From Symbiodinium natans (taxonomy: Eukaryota; Sar; Dinophyceae; Suessiales; Symbiodiniaceae), in NCBI GenBank assembly GCA_905221605.1, contig CAJNDS010002513.1:124001-188000 (forward strand): DNA of 64,000 nucleotides, read 5' to 3'. The position numbers and the translations under genes were made by a program. The notes under the pieces were generated by a model. It saw only the letters and a program-made list of their open reading frames with translations. It had not been told where the DNA came from and made no database searches. Below are positions 1 through 12,385 of this stretch, piece by piece (position 1 is the first letter of the stretch; each line of letters starts with the position of its first letter).

Positions 1-250
1 TTCGACTGTTCTCTATTACAACATTCAAAGCTGCAATCAAATTACCCGATGCATGCATGATCAGTTGCTGGTGCGTCGGGGCCGCCAACGAAAAAGTTGG
101 GCTCAAGCGGTATTTGCCGTGCCTGCAACTGTGTCATCCCGCTGTGGATCCATGTCATGTCAATGACTATTATACAATCTGTAGTCTGTTCCCACCGAAA
201 CTCCAGAGTGTCGAGAAATCCCGGTTTCACGCTCGCACGATAACATAAGG

Positions 251-295
251 CCCCCCCCCTCCCCGCTCAACACCAAGCCCCCCCCCCCCCCCCCC
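251..295. repeat. Poly-C tracts
   Basis: Two cytosine runs separated by a short mixed stretch; the longer run covers about 278-295. Simple sequence with no coding content. Confidence 0.9.
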
Positions 296-380
296 TTGAA
301 AAAACCGCTAACCCCCCCAATCCTGTCTCATGACAAGCAGCATCTGCTTGCGGGAAGCAGATGCGACAAAGACGAGTTTT

Positions 381-564
381 GGGGGGGTGGGGAGGGGGGG
401 GGAGGGGAGGGTTGGGGGGAGGGGGGGGGGAGGGGGGGGGGAGGGGAGGGGGGGGGGGAGGGGGGGGGGGGGGAGGGGGGGGGGGGGAGGGGGGGGGGAG
501 GGGGGGGGAGGGGGGGGGAGGGGCGGGGAGGGGGGGAGGGGGGGAGGGGGTGGTGGGGGGGGGG
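381..564. repeat. G-rich low-complexity tract (G-quadruplex prone)
   Basis: About 184 bases made almost only of G runs interrupted by single A, and rarely T or C. The runs of four or more G would favour G-quadruplex structure. Every open frame here translates to poly-Gly/Arg/Glu on one strand or poly-Pro on the other, so the frames are by-products of composition, not genes. Confidence 0.92.
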
Positions 565-2588
565 TTTTCTTCTCTTTGATGCGCAGCCTTCGCCAAGAGC
601 TGCTCCTCAGCCTGCGCGCAAAAATGTAGCAACACGCCTGCCCAACGCAATGCAACACATCAGAATACAAGGAGCGCATGCAGAATCATGCAGAGCATGC
701 AAGATCTGCCTGAGCCTCCTCGTCGCGACTTGTGCTCTCGCGGCCTTCTGAAACTCGCTGCTGCATCAGCATGCATGGAAGGAACTGTGTTTTACGTACT
801 ATTACCACAGTCCACACACACACACACAACTTCGCAGCACTGTAGGAAAAATGGGCTGGAACGATTGGAACTTATTGGAACGACGCCTTGCAAACTCCCA
901 GCCTTCATGCGCCAGTACCCCGGACGCGGTCTCCGTTCCCACCATGGCGGGCGCGAGCTCCACCGGCATCCCGGCACGCAACACTTGGCCAGAAATTAAG
1001 CTGCTGAGATGGACAGCCTGAATCATGACAGATCCCGAGAATCATGAGAAAGGTTCACAAGTTCAGTCAGTACGATGGCGCGTGACGGTCGGTGTCTCTC
1101 CCCGAACGTCTGGGAGCCCCCAGCACTTTACAGCCGGCGGTCTGGACGTCAGACGCCTGAGCGATGGGCTGTATTTCCTTCGACTTTGTGCGAGTAGCCT
1201 GCAGAAACTGCTGGCAGAGTATGGATGTCTGAGGCGAGAACGGTGGGATGCCGCACCATCAGCTCTTTCGCCAGCAAGCAGGAGGCTGGCACATAAAATC
1301 AAATTGCCAAACTGCTTATACAGGAAATGGGGTTGGTTTCGGTGATGATCCGCCGAAGGACTTTCACCAACGACTAATGACTAAACTAAGCTTCCGAGAA
1401 GGCCTGAGGGGCCATCACCGCGAGGGGCCAAAGCAGCCGCTGCACACAGCGCACGCGATGAAAATGCAGCCTGCGTCATGGCGTTATGGGTAGAAGTGGC
1501 TGCAAGCTACGTCTGCATTTGATGCCGGGCGAAACGAAGCCTGTCAGCTGAAAGGAATTGGCCTGCAAATGTAGTCTATGCGCATCCTGCCTCTGCCTCG
1601 AAGGCCACCGCGGACTTCTCAAACTCGGGGCACCTCCAAGTATTCCAGCATCTTACTAGACTAGCAGCTGTTGTGCAAAGGAAGCTGCACCCACTTCCGC
1701 GCCCTCTCGCAATCACAGCATACAGCATCAATGCAATTGCACATGCCTGAAGTGCTGCTGCAGCCAAGTTTGTGCGGGCACTATCGTGATTATAGTTTGC
1801 GGTGGGCATTGCGACGGGTGCAAAGTTCAGGCTTCGTTGCAGCACAACTTGGTCAAGAGATGTCAAGAGCATTCGCCACTGCCGATTGGTTTCGAGGGTC
1901 CGGCTGAGGTGGAGTTTGCAATTCCTCAGTCGCTAGCTGTGACCGAGCCACGCCAAGCTCTCCATCATAGACTCTACATTCTACATTGATTCAACATAAT
2001 CATGATTAATCATGTATGGCAGGGTCAGTTGCAGTAGTAGTCAGTAGTCTGCACTTGCCAGGCAATCTTTAACCACCCAGGGCCCAGCAATCATGACGTT
2101 CGCCTCCGGCTCGTACTTCAGAACATGCTCCTCCATAGGACTCATATCCAGTGAGGCGCTTTGGGCACTTTGGTGTCTTTGGTCTTCTGCTCACGTGCGT
2201 GCCTTCTGAATTAGCAGTATACGCTGCACATTCGTGATATCCTTTCGGCATGCCAAAGTCCGTCCACTCCCATGATGGAGCCGAGCTGCATCTTCGAATC
2301 TTCGACTGATGATTTCTGAGAGGCGGACAATAACAGGCTCCAGCACCACTGCGCCATGAAAGTCTGCTTCTCTGAACCTTGCAGGTGCCAGCCCGGGCTC
2401 TTCAGTGTTGTGCTGGGCAAGCCTGGCTGCATAGCCATTTTGCATCTCCGGCGCTTTGTCGAGGAGTGACTGTAAGGGGCCCACACAAACCAGGTTTGAG
2501 GTGAGCCCTTCACAGCATGAACCTGGACGCTTCAGGCCAGGCAGTTGAACTGCACGACTGCAGCGGTTGCGGCGAATTCTTTCTGAGC
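565..2588. other. Intergenic DNA, no supported gene
   Basis: Mixed-composition DNA with a short CA run near 814-830. Short open frames occur in all frames, but none shows a recognisable domain or splice-bounded exon. Confidence 0.6.
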
Positions 2589-2867
2589 GCCTTGTGGCGC
2601 TTCAGTCTAGGCTCAGGGTATCTGTACAATGTCCGCAGTGTCCCTGACGTAAGCCTCAGCTCTCTGTGCAGCCCTTCTGCTGCTGGAGAGATCAAAAAAG
2701 CATGGGGAAGCCAAAGGCCTCGTCAGGCATCAGCCCGGCCCATCGCAGAAAACGATCGAATTACGACACACAGCTGCTTCGCTGTCATCTTATGCAAAAA
2801 TCAGTGACCAATCAATCCGAGTTTCGTCGATCGGTGCGTTGAAAATTGGCTAAGGCAGAAATTGCTG
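2589..2867 (-). repeat. 3' flank shared with the CCCH array
   Basis: This stretch lies just downstream, on the minus strand, of the isolated CCCH gene. It matches, in broken blocks, the DNA at about 16,419-16,651 downstream of the last array copy. Shared blocks include the segment around CCTTGTGGCGC, the GTGCAGCCCTTCTGCTGC block and the CATCAGCCCGGCCC block, in the same order. The duplicated unit was therefore larger than the coding sequence. Confidence 0.75.
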
Positions 2868-3494
2868 TTAGGCAGCTTGGTGTGATTTGTTGAGTGTGGC
2901 CTTCATCAGCTTTTGCCGTCGCTTCTTCTCGCTTCTGTCACACAAATGGCAGAACATGCACGTCGGACCATTTCTGCACCCCTGAGCAGAATACAGAAAG
3001 GAACATGGTTTGCAGTCGCCGGTGTGGTGGCCACTGGAACCGACGCTGGGAAGTTCCGATGTTCCGGGTGCCGGTGCGAGTGGAGCTGCTGTCGGTGGCT
3101 CCATCTGTTGGCCTTGTGTGTGGCACTGCCAAGGCGTCTGAATCTCAATGATCGGATCAACCATCCAACCACCTTCGCCACCGCAGAGAGCATCCTCTAG
3201 GCGTATGACTGGCTTGCCCTCGGCGGGCTTCACGTCATCCTGCCATTCCTTCATCGTCCGCTGGATCAGGCCCACGTGCGAGGCAGGACATGTCAATGCC
3301 GCTCGGTACGCACCCTCTGGCGCAGCCGGGCTAGCCACATGTATGAAAGTGTTTCTCACTTGCACCGCTTCGGGTGGGTAGTACATGTCTCGGCCATCTT
3401 CCAAGCCCTCGGGGCCTTCTGGAATCGAAATGGCCAGTCGCCCAGGCTGCCTGCCACAGCCAGGCTGCGCGAAGGCGTTCAGGGTTGCCGCCAT
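2868..3494 (-). CDS. CCCH-type zinc-finger protein, copy A (isolated)
   Basis: A 208-residue protein, counted from the ATG conserved in all six copies (context aaaaccATGG). The frame stays open upstream to 3575, but that part is not conserved. Near the C-terminus Cys164, Cys173, Cys179 and His183 form a C-X8-C-X5-C-X3-H finger, followed by HLC and the basic patch KKRRQK. CCCH fingers of this spacing usually bind RNA; RNA binding is an inference here. Residues 1-150 carry family blocks such as PEAVQVRNTF and KEWQDDVKPAEGKPV and match no domain I know. The gene is the most diverged full-length member and sits 13 kb from the array. It has no in-frame stop and no visible intron. Confidence 0.82.
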   Translation of the reverse strand: MAATLNAFAQPGCGRQPGRLAISIPEGPEGLEDGRDMYYPPEAVQVRNTFIHVASPAAPEGAYRAALTCPASHVGLIQRTMKEWQDDVKPAEGKPVIRLEDALCGGEGGWMVDPIIEIQTPWQCHTQGQQMEPPTAAPLAPAPGTSELPSVGSSGHHTGDCKPCSFLYSAQGCRNGPTCMFCHLCDRSEKKRRQKLMKATLNKSHQAA

Positions 3495-6400
3495 GGTTTT
3501 GCTAGCGAATGCTGGGCTGCTGCCGTGGTTGGTTCGAGCCTGCATGCCGTGCACGTTGCAAGTCGTTGCAACCATGCATGTACGAAACTCATGGAAAACA
3601 TCGTCTAAGGAGTCTAATGTGCCAAAAGAATGCTTGGTTGCATGGGCTCAACTTTTTTCTGTGGCAGCTCAACCACCGATACCTCAATCTGTGGCTGCAT
3701 ATGTTGCTGACTAGCCCCCCAGCCTCACCATGACAAAGTGCACATCAGACATGCGGCCCTGAATAACTGTAAGAGTCGGGCATGTGCAAAGGTCCGACAC
3801 CGCCTTAGCTCAGACACGTGTAGACAGGTTAGGTGAGCAGTCGAAGCCCTTCTTGTTGCCTGCGCGAGCAGCTGATCTAAACTCATCGTAAGTATCTCCA
3901 CTCCCGCTTGGGATGCAATTAGCACTCAAGCCGTGGGCAACCTCTCTGGCAGCCCAGGGGCCATAAGACTTGGCCCGGGTCTTGGCCACCAGAGCTCCAT
4001 GGTGCCCGTAGGCCTCCATGCTGCAAGGGATCTAAAGGTGTCTATATATATATACACATAGTATTATGATTATTGTTATTCTTCCAGAATTATTGTTAGT
4101 ATTATTACTGTTTAGAAAAACACACATACCAAATGATAATAATAAGAATAATAATCTTACTATTACTAATAAATGACACTACTAATCATCATAATAATGA
4201 TCATAATGTGTCATCTGTGGCCAGCTAGTCGATTGGTTGAAGGCTTCAGAGCTTAGAGTAAAACACAGGGCAGGAGATCACTCCTCTACCAACGCACATG
4301 CTAATGTTACCTTACCCAGAGCGCTTCAAGTGTGAAGCTGCAACATAGATTCAGCTGATGCCCGTCATGCCGTTTGTTTGTTTGGCCTAAACATGTATAA
4401 AGAAAAATGTGTGTATATGCATACACACAAACAAACATACATACATATGTATGACTATGCATTATGTTGTATTTGTCATCTAGACCGCATATATTAATGA
4501 GAAAGAAATATAAACAACAAAACATATACATATATGTATAGGGCGCTAGTCATACTATTCTACATACACCCTATATACAGCCTCCCGGAAGACTGCAGCG
4601 AGTTGCACGTTGCGGTCCGTGCCGCCTAAGCCAACAGCCTCGGATTGAAGGACCAGGGGCTTCTGAGGCGACTTCGAGGCACAAAAGTTGTTCAGAATCA
4701 ATCGAACATGCTTTGGTCCATTTGACCTGGTGAAGCGTGATACTTGCGTCCGGTTGCTTTCGGAGCTTTAAGTACACATGGGGGTGCCACAGCTATGGGA
4801 CAAGCCCAAGCTCCACAACTTCCATGTGAAGAATCATGAGCCGTCTCCTTCCCTTGCAACAGACGGGCATCTGAGATCTAGGCAGCTACAGCGCAGGCCG
4901 TGCCTTCCGAGGCGGGTCGTGCTACTGTGCCAGTGACTGCGAGCTGGTGGGTCAGCATTGGGGGATCATGCTAGGTAGTGCTTTGGTAACGCTTTGGTAG
5001 TGCTTTGGAAATGCTCGCTTCTTGGGGGGCATCTCACAGAACGCAGCCTGGCCAGCGTCGAATGAAGCCTTGAAGCTCTGCGTAGGAAGCCATCTGGCAG
5101 TATGAGCTCCAGGCGCTTTCGGATAATTGCGGGGTTCTATCGGGCTCGGAGCAAAAATTGCTGGGACATTCACGGAGCCCACATGTTAGGGGGAATGTGG
5201 CAGATGACAAGTGCTGGCAGAATTTACAGCTGCCCGCTCTGAAAAGTCATTCTTTGCACATGTGAGCACAGTTGTACGACAGGTGCCAGGAGCCAGGCAG
5301 TAGTAAGACGCAAATGGAGCTGGATCAAGCGCTCATTGCTGGCGTCCTTCACAGGAACTGGTGGGACAGGTTTTATGTTTTCTCAGCTTGAAAGTGAATG
5401 GGTGCGATTCCCGAGAAAAGAAAACGGCAGGGGACTGGGACTCATATCCAAGAACGAATAAACCCCTTCCCCGATGCCACCATGATGAAGAAGCGCATGG
5501 TGGGTGCGGCAGTCATCTTTGGGATACAAGTTTCGAAGGACCCGCAATCCACAATCCACGCCAATATTTGTGTGCAAGACCTTCAACGCCGATAAGCGAG
5601 CAGCCCTGCTAGGCCTTCACCTTCAGCGCAGGCTCGGCATTGAGCGCTTCCGCCAGACGCCGTGGGGCGCAGCGGTCCTGGGAGGTGCAGCGGGCCTGCA
5701 GCCAAGATCTGAACTGAGGGATTCGACTCTCACACTGGCACCGGAGCATCTTGCAGGCACTCACACGTTGCACGAGGCTGGTTCTGAAACCGATTTCAAT
5801 CCCAGATCATCTCGGACATATACTCAGAAACATTAGTAGCAGTCACCAGCACCCTCTGCAGCATCATCGAGCATCTTCCGGGAACCGCAGCTCTCACCTG
5901 GCTCAACCATCCGTGAGCAACAAGTGGAAGGAAGCCTCTCGCCCGCAATCGTTCTTCCCACTCACCAGCACCTTTGCACTTTTGCACTGCGCACTGCTGG
6001 CACTTCACGCCCCATGACTTGAGATCGAATGAGCACCCGGGAGTGACCCCGACATGCCACCAGCCGCTGTCCCAGGTTGGCCACGAGGGTTGGTCCAAGC
6101 GTTGTCGAAGCCAGTCACCTGCTCCGTCATGGATGCATCGGCTCTCCTTGGCACATCTTTGCCAACCCGCAGACTGCAAGATCGAGATCCACCGCTTGAT
6201 TCGTTTATGGAGAGTTCTTATCTTAGCGGGAAGGGCAAAACTCCCAGTTCACCTTGTCATAAACGGAGCTCCAGGTCCTAGTCATAGTTGATCTCGCCAA
6301 GCTTGCGGCTCACGTTCGCTGCCTTCTCTCCGTCAATGACGAGGCCCAAATCTAGTTCCAGAGGTTCACGAGCACTGTGAGCAGCACAGCCTCCGGGGCC

Positions 6401-6697
6401 AGGTAGAGACGGCAGAGGCCGCTGGCGGGGTGATTTGACTTTGCGCGGCAGCGCTCCTCGACCGCACGCCGTACTCCGTGACCAGCTTCCCGATACAGAC
6501 CATGCTCCGTGAATGGCTTCCCGATGCAGACGCCATCGGGATGGCGGCGAACAGCCGCTTGGGGCGTTTTAGATCTCATTGTTGGGCGTGAAGGTATGAC
6601 CCTTGGCAGCTTCTGCCTGAAGGTGAAGGCTCAGGCTGAGCAGACACTACATTCCATTTCCGCGGCAGAGGCACGGTCATTGCCCGATGCAGCAGGC
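3495..6697. other. Intergenic DNA, no supported gene
   Basis: Includes an AT-rich part (about 4,040-4,210) with ATTATTATT-type runs and short TATA/ACAT dinucleotide patches near 4,040 and 4,400-4,550. No frame gives a recognisable protein. Confidence 0.55.
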
Positions 6698-6712
6698 CTT
6701 GAGCCAAAATGG
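6698..6712 (-). other. DinoSL-like relic
   Basis: The minus strand reads CCATTTTGGCTCAAG, an exact match to the last 15 nt of the 22-nt dinoflagellate spliced leader as I know it. In dinoflagellate genomes such remnants mark cDNAs that were trans-spliced, reverse-transcribed and re-inserted. The minus-strand DNA just downstream holds an ATG about 16 nt on, but the following frame shows no recognisable protein. A weaker match (TTGGCTCAAG, plus strand) lies near 7,132. Confidence 0.55.
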
Positions 6713-8079
6713 GGTTTTGGTGTTAGAGTTTAGTGGGCTGTTCCAGACGATGGTTCCTTTTGGGAACCAAGGGTTCCAGTATATAAACATTGGCTAGAAG
6801 GGGACCTTATGTCTAAGTCTAAGCAGGAGTGTTGACTCCACTGTTTCAGGATGCTTCAGGCATACTTCTGCATGCCCAGCTTAGTGCTGTTAAGGCTATA
6901 TTGGCAGGTCAGCAGCCGACATGCCTCAAGCAACGTCCAAAAGGAGCCTCTCCTTTTGTTTCTTTCCCGCTGCGTACTCTTGCATATTATTGAAATGCGA
7001 CCATGCGCAGGAAGCAAACATAAACCCACGGGCAAGCTCGAAAATCTCGACAGCCCTTTCTGATTATGTGTCCTTGAAGCCAACACAGTGAATGTGAAGG
7101 AAATTAGCTGGAGTTCCCCGCCGGCTAGTTTGGTTGGCTCAAGCTCGCCTTGTTGCCAGCATAGAAAAGCCTGTGGCGGCTGAATGCCGCACAGAATCAA
7201 GCAAAAGCGGTTGAAATTGCGCTTCGTGTTGCAACAAGTCAGGCTTGTCATGTACCATTTGTGTTGTCTATATATGTTCGTAGCTGGAAAAACTAAACCT
7301 GTTTGATGTGTGACTGGCTGGGAGCTCTTGCACTGCGTGGAAAAACAAACCTTTGCAGGAGCTCACCAACTCATCATGGGTTGGAGCGTCTGCATAGCAG
7401 CAATGCGTTGCTTGCCTACACAGTTTCCAGTCAATACCTCAAAGCATGCAGACCCTACACTCCATGACATCAGCCTTGCACCAGCCACCTCAGCAGCGGC
7501 GTGCCGTACATTTCCTTAAGATTTCAGAACAATTGCAGGTTCTGCTTTCGTTCCATGTTTTGTATACACGTCTGACATCTCATTTCACTGTTTCGTGGTT
7601 GAAGGTCTCCCCACTGCAGCAAGCCCATGTTATGCGTACACAGGTTACTGCTCTTCTTCTTGGTTTCTCCTTACACTATTGTGCAGTAGCAAGGTGCCAA
7701 ACAACGAGTGCGATGGCATGATTATGCTTGGCCGAAAATTTCTACAACTCAGTGCATGGTAGAACTGATTCAGCTGATGCTGGCAAGCATATGTAAGCAT
7801 AGCGGGAGAGGCAGCCACCACTCAGGCTCAAAGCAAGCGCTTGTGCCTGCTGAAACTTCACGGAGCAGTTCCGGCTACAGAGCCGTCGCTGCTGCTGCTG
7901 CAGGGTCTTGCCACGCAAATGCGGTGTCAAGTCAGTTGAAGCTGGCTTTGACTTTGACTTGGCGGAACCCGCAACATGCACATGAACTCTCGACTACGTA
8001 GCTGCAAGAACGAAAAAAGGCAGCTGAGCATTTTTTTTTTCATTGTGTGGGGTGTTGTAATTTGTAATGGCATGGGTAT
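6713..8079. other. Intergenic DNA, no supported gene
   Basis: Only short, unconserved open frames. A mirrored AAAAGGAGCCTCTCCTTTT palindrome lies near 6,940. Confidence 0.5.
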
Positions 8080-8274
8080 CCTACGCGGGCCTACGCGTCA
8101 GCTCATGTTTAGTAGGCGCGCGGCCTACGGGTGGAGTATGTTGTTGACGTGTGCCTGCGCGGACCTACGCGGCAAGCATAGACAACCTACGCGGACCTAC
8201 GCGCCCATACTGCATAGACTTGCCTACGCGGACCCCACGCAAAGCTACGCCCTGCAGGCAAAAAGCTACGCGGC
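8080..8274. repeat. Degenerate CTACGCGG minisatellite
   Basis: The motif CCTACGCGGA, or close variants, occurs about ten times in 195 bp, often as adjacent pairs (for example CCTACGCGGACCTACGCG). Spacing is irregular and the spacers differ. The repeats are rich in CpG and in CGCG. No open frame follows the repeat unit. Confidence 0.8.
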
Positions 8275-11113
8275 CGACTTTCAATAATCGCTTCTCTACG
8301 TAGCCTTGCTCCTAGAAAAAAACGCTGCTCAGCTGGCATCCGAACAAAGAACGAGGGCATGCAGTTGTTTCTTTTTGCAGATTGGGAGGAAAAACATCTG
8401 GAAAAGAAGCAGTGCTACACCTCCTTAAGATCTTCCAAGCCATGTACTGCTACCAGCCATGTACTGCTACCAGTAGGAGATGCTCTTGATTGTATGGGCT
8501 TAGCCGATTTCTGCCACAGTTCGTCCATGCAGCTCACGATGTTCACGAGCGACCGGATTAGGCAGAAGGCATAAGTACATGGTCTCGTGGCGATTGCTTG
8601 AGTGCTCTTACTATTCGCCCTGTCAACCGTGCGGCACGACCATGTACATAGCCCTTTGCACTGGGCTTGCTTCTTTGCAAACCCTGAGCCTGCCCTTTGG
8701 CGCTTCTGCACCCCTGGGTGCTGGTCGCGTCGCCGATGAAACAAACCGCGGAACTGACATGATGGTGGTGGTGTTGGCAGTTCTCCTGCTATGCAGTCCT
8801 GCAAGCTCTGCAACGTCGGGGCATACTCCCATCTACCGCTTGTCTAAAGTCTATCAGACTTGCTAAATTCCCAGCCTCCGTCTCTTTACATGCGCGCCGG
8901 CAGCAGTTGCTCCTGATGATGTTGTAAAGGGGGTGGGGCTTTGAGCAAGGAGCTCATGCACGTTCAGTCTCGCGGATGCGCCTGCCAATTTTGGCCAAGA
9001 AGCTTTGACTTCGATATCGAAAGCTTTCAAAATCATGGTGGTGCTCTACCCAATCTCAACCCAAAGTGCTTTTTCTTGTATCTATCTGCCGAGTTTTGAA
9101 TCAGTACACGTCTTTGGGCGAGAGCCATGGCTGCTGGAGCTCTCGAAGGACATAATTGGAATATCAAGAATATGTGACGGGTACATTCACATTCCATGCA
9201 CCGTCCACGCGTCGGCGTGCGTGGCTTGTGGGAGCACGAGGTTGAACAGCTCTGCAAACCATCTCACATGTGTCTGTCTCGCAAAATGCCGAATTATGGT
9301 ACGCCAAGGAGCAACTGAACCAATTGCGGGACTATGGTTTGTACGAAACTGCTGCGAGCCGTGACTCATCCACATTGCCAAGAAATTGTAGGATTGCTTT
9401 GATGCTGTCGGCTACATGGTATGCTCATTGGCAGCGGCACTGATCCTTAGCTGCTTGCGACATGCAGCATTCAAAGCTCGGACTGTGGCGCGCCTACTCG
9501 CACAATAAAGCTGGCTATGCATCCGGCCGAAAAGCATGACTCTCAACTATACTGCATGGACCGGGAGTCATGTGGTGGACAATGCCAGGCCGATTGATAC
9601 CAGAAGCAGGGACACGCATTTCACGGGCACCTGTAGTCGAGGAAGCGTTTGTTTGTGATTCGCAATGAGTGCAAGGAGATGGAACTACTGCATCTCGAAG
9701 GACGACCACACAGAAAGAACTTTACACACCAACCTTCTCTCTCATGCATACAAAGTGACTACCAACACTTGCTGACACTTACACAGCAATTGCAGATTAC
9801 GGGGTACTGCCCTGACTGACCTTTTCAACTAACAAGCCCGGCAGAGCTGCCTGCTCCACTCCCCGTCCCAAGCCCAGAAGGCGATGTGAGATGATTGCCT
9901 TGGAAGCCATGAGAAGTAGTTTTTGGATTCGCTGGGACCAAGCTAATGCAAGCGAAGCCTGGCCGTTCAGTTGAGCCAAGCTGCAAAAATGAGATTGAAT
10001 AGTTGTTGCAAGCCGCCTGCCACGGGACAGCGTTTGTTCATGGCACTGTGATTTTCCCAATCCTGCATGCGTGTTTTTATGTAACGACATGTAATCGTAG
10101 CTGTTGCCCTCCCTCGCCCAAGCCCCCACTCAGCCCCCCCTCCCCCCCCACACCCCCCCGCCCCCCACTCCCCGGTTGGTGAGGGAGTTCCGCGAACTTT
10201 GCGGGGTTCCTTGAGGGGTCCGAGGAGCTGTCAACAGTTCCTTTAGCGACCTTTTTGTTTGGCAACCTGCAATTTTTCAAAAATTTGTTGTCGCGAAAAA
10301 CTACGAGACAAATACTTAAGAAGGGTACTGGTCTGCCAAGAAAAAGAAATGAGAAAAGTACTGGCTAAAACAAAAAGAACAACCGTTGTCACACAGTCCG
10401 GACCAATCCAACCGTCCCCCCCCCCCCCACCCCGCCCCCTGCCCACCCCGCCGCCCCCCCAAGTGTTGGTGTCGTCGGGGTCCGGCACACATCCAGCTAC
10501 AGGGACGCTGTGCGGGAATACCGCGCCCCACGCCTTGCAAGCAAGGACTGCCCGTTTCAGACATGGCCATTCAAGTCGGTCTTTCGTTGCATTCGAAACC
10601 AGAAGGCCTTTTCCGCTTCACAGTCCTTACTCCCCCGATGCCTTCTAGCACTGAACGAATCTAGATGTTGTGAAGCGAAACATTGTAAGGTGCTCACTTC
10701 CGTTAGAATAGCTGCATTTGGGCTTGAACTTCTCGGGGACTGATCTTACAAAACGGTTGACATTCTCTAAGACCTTCCATACCAAATGAACTGACAATCT
10801 CCTAACCCCAGCAAGTTTTGTGGGGCTCATTGTACCCTTGCGTGAAGACGAGACATGTTAAAGTCCTCCCCTCGCGGAATGCTTATGGTCACCGGTGATT
10901 AACAACAAGTTCATCGAACAGTGCTGCTTGAAAATCCCAGAGCCTGTTCCAATTAAATGCATTCAAGGGTTTCTTTCTGGTTCAATGCGCAGAGTAACTC
11001 CACGGTCAAAATCGTACCCTCTTCACTTTCGAAGCATCTCTCCAAGTATGGAGGATCGGGGGAGATAGCAACCCTTATACTAACAGCTCCTGAAGTTAGT
11101 AGCGATTTGAGAA
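8275..11113. other. Intergenic DNA, no supported gene
   Basis: Contains C-rich patches (10,133-10,170 and 10,417-10,460) that give proline-rich spurious frames. No recognisable protein on either strand. Confidence 0.5.
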
Positions 11114-11208
11114 CCCCCCCCTTACTATAATCCCTACTAACAGTCCTTAATGGGGATAAAAGACTGCCCCGATTCTAATCCCTATTAAGGACTCTTAGTA
11201 TAAGGGGG
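11114..11208. repeat. Palindromic (MITE-like) element, CAGTCCTTAAT family
   Basis: The two ends are inverted copies. The left arm starts CCCCCTTACTATAATCCC and contains AGTCCTTAATGGGGAT. The right arm ends in the inverse, with ATCCCTATTAAGGACT followed by TTAGTATAAGGGGG. The left arm has about 12 extra bases. The inner AGTCCTTAATAGGGAT motif recurs at 56,896 and 57,077. No coding capacity, so it resembles a non-autonomous foldback element. Confidence 0.65.
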
Positions 11209-12365
11209 AACATTCCAAGCTATACCACAAGTGAGCAGGAAGACCAGCGCCCTCGGGGTTAAAAGAAGCGAGAAAAGGGAGCCTCATCGGGGTTCTCCGG
11301 CTTCATATGCCAACTTAACAACACTTGCCCCCGATCGTCCAAGTATTTCAGCTTTACCTAATGTAACATGCCTGTTTCAATTTTTGTACAGGCAGCCCCA
11401 AAAATAAGATCGAGATCTGGCCGTTACTGTATTGGGTATATTCAAATTCGTATAAACTTCTGAGACCATATTGAAGGTTCTGCTAAGTTTTCAGCACCCG
11501 CCCACTCGAAAGTCTGAACTTCTAGCGCTCGCATAATAATGCCTGTGAAAAACCAATCCCGCTACTAGCGTATGTTGGGCGGACGGCGGACTTCAAGCAT
11601 CCATTCCCAGGGGCCCGTGGGCATTGACAATTCTGAACTTCGAGGTTAAACCACCATCGGTGCCGGGTCCAAGATTGCTTGGATCGAAGGCGTTTTTAGG
11701 GGGCTCGCACCGAATACATCTACAGATAGATGTAGCACGTGGTGCCTGTTCCATATTATGTACATACACATGCACGTTGCATGCCGATGACCGTTCGCCT
11801 GCCCTTATAGGCTACAGCCCAGCGACGATCGGTTTCCTTTCGTAGATTTTGTCGCTGGCCTTCGACGGCATTCACAACCGATGGCTCGTAAAAGCCGGAG
11901 TAGGAGAAAGTGACAAGGCAGACCCCAATCCTTGGGAGCCAGGCTTGTCAGAAAGGGTCAAAGGGTCGGATTCGTCTAGCGCCAAGAAGCATGGAGAGGA
12001 CCTCTCCCAAGAGTGCCACGGCAAAAAACCGTCGCTTGACCTGCCACTTAGGGACCATTGGGCCCCTCTGTGGGGAAATTCACGCCACCCACCGATAAGA
12101 GCCTCTAGCGGCAGAGGGTGTCTCAGCTACAGAACCTTCTTGCATCCCATGCCTTGCGAAGTGCCCAGAGGTGAGAGCGGAGGGACGGAATGACCAGGAA
12201 CAATGCCGCACACGTCCTGAGAGACTGCTCTTCACTAAGAATGTCAAGAGACGGTCTCAAGGCTCAGCCCAGAACAGGCCATTCGCGACGCGGCTGATGA
12301 GAAAGAACCTGGATTGCCAAACATGCTCCTCTGCTTCAATGTGTTGTTACAAGCTCTTGGACATG
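11209..12365. other. Intergenic DNA, no supported gene
   Basis: No frame with a recognisable product; a plus-strand open frame at 11,849-12,193 has no family signature. Confidence 0.5.
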
Positions 12366-12385
12366 AACCCTAAACCCTAAACCCA
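12366..12385. repeat. Internal telomere-type repeat (CCCTAAA)
   Basis: Just over two perfect CCCTAAA units, far from any chromosome end as far as the window shows. Confidence 0.85.

Noticed and set aside
267-751. Long proline-rich and glycine-rich frames
   Set aside because: Direct translation of the G-rich tract at 381-564.
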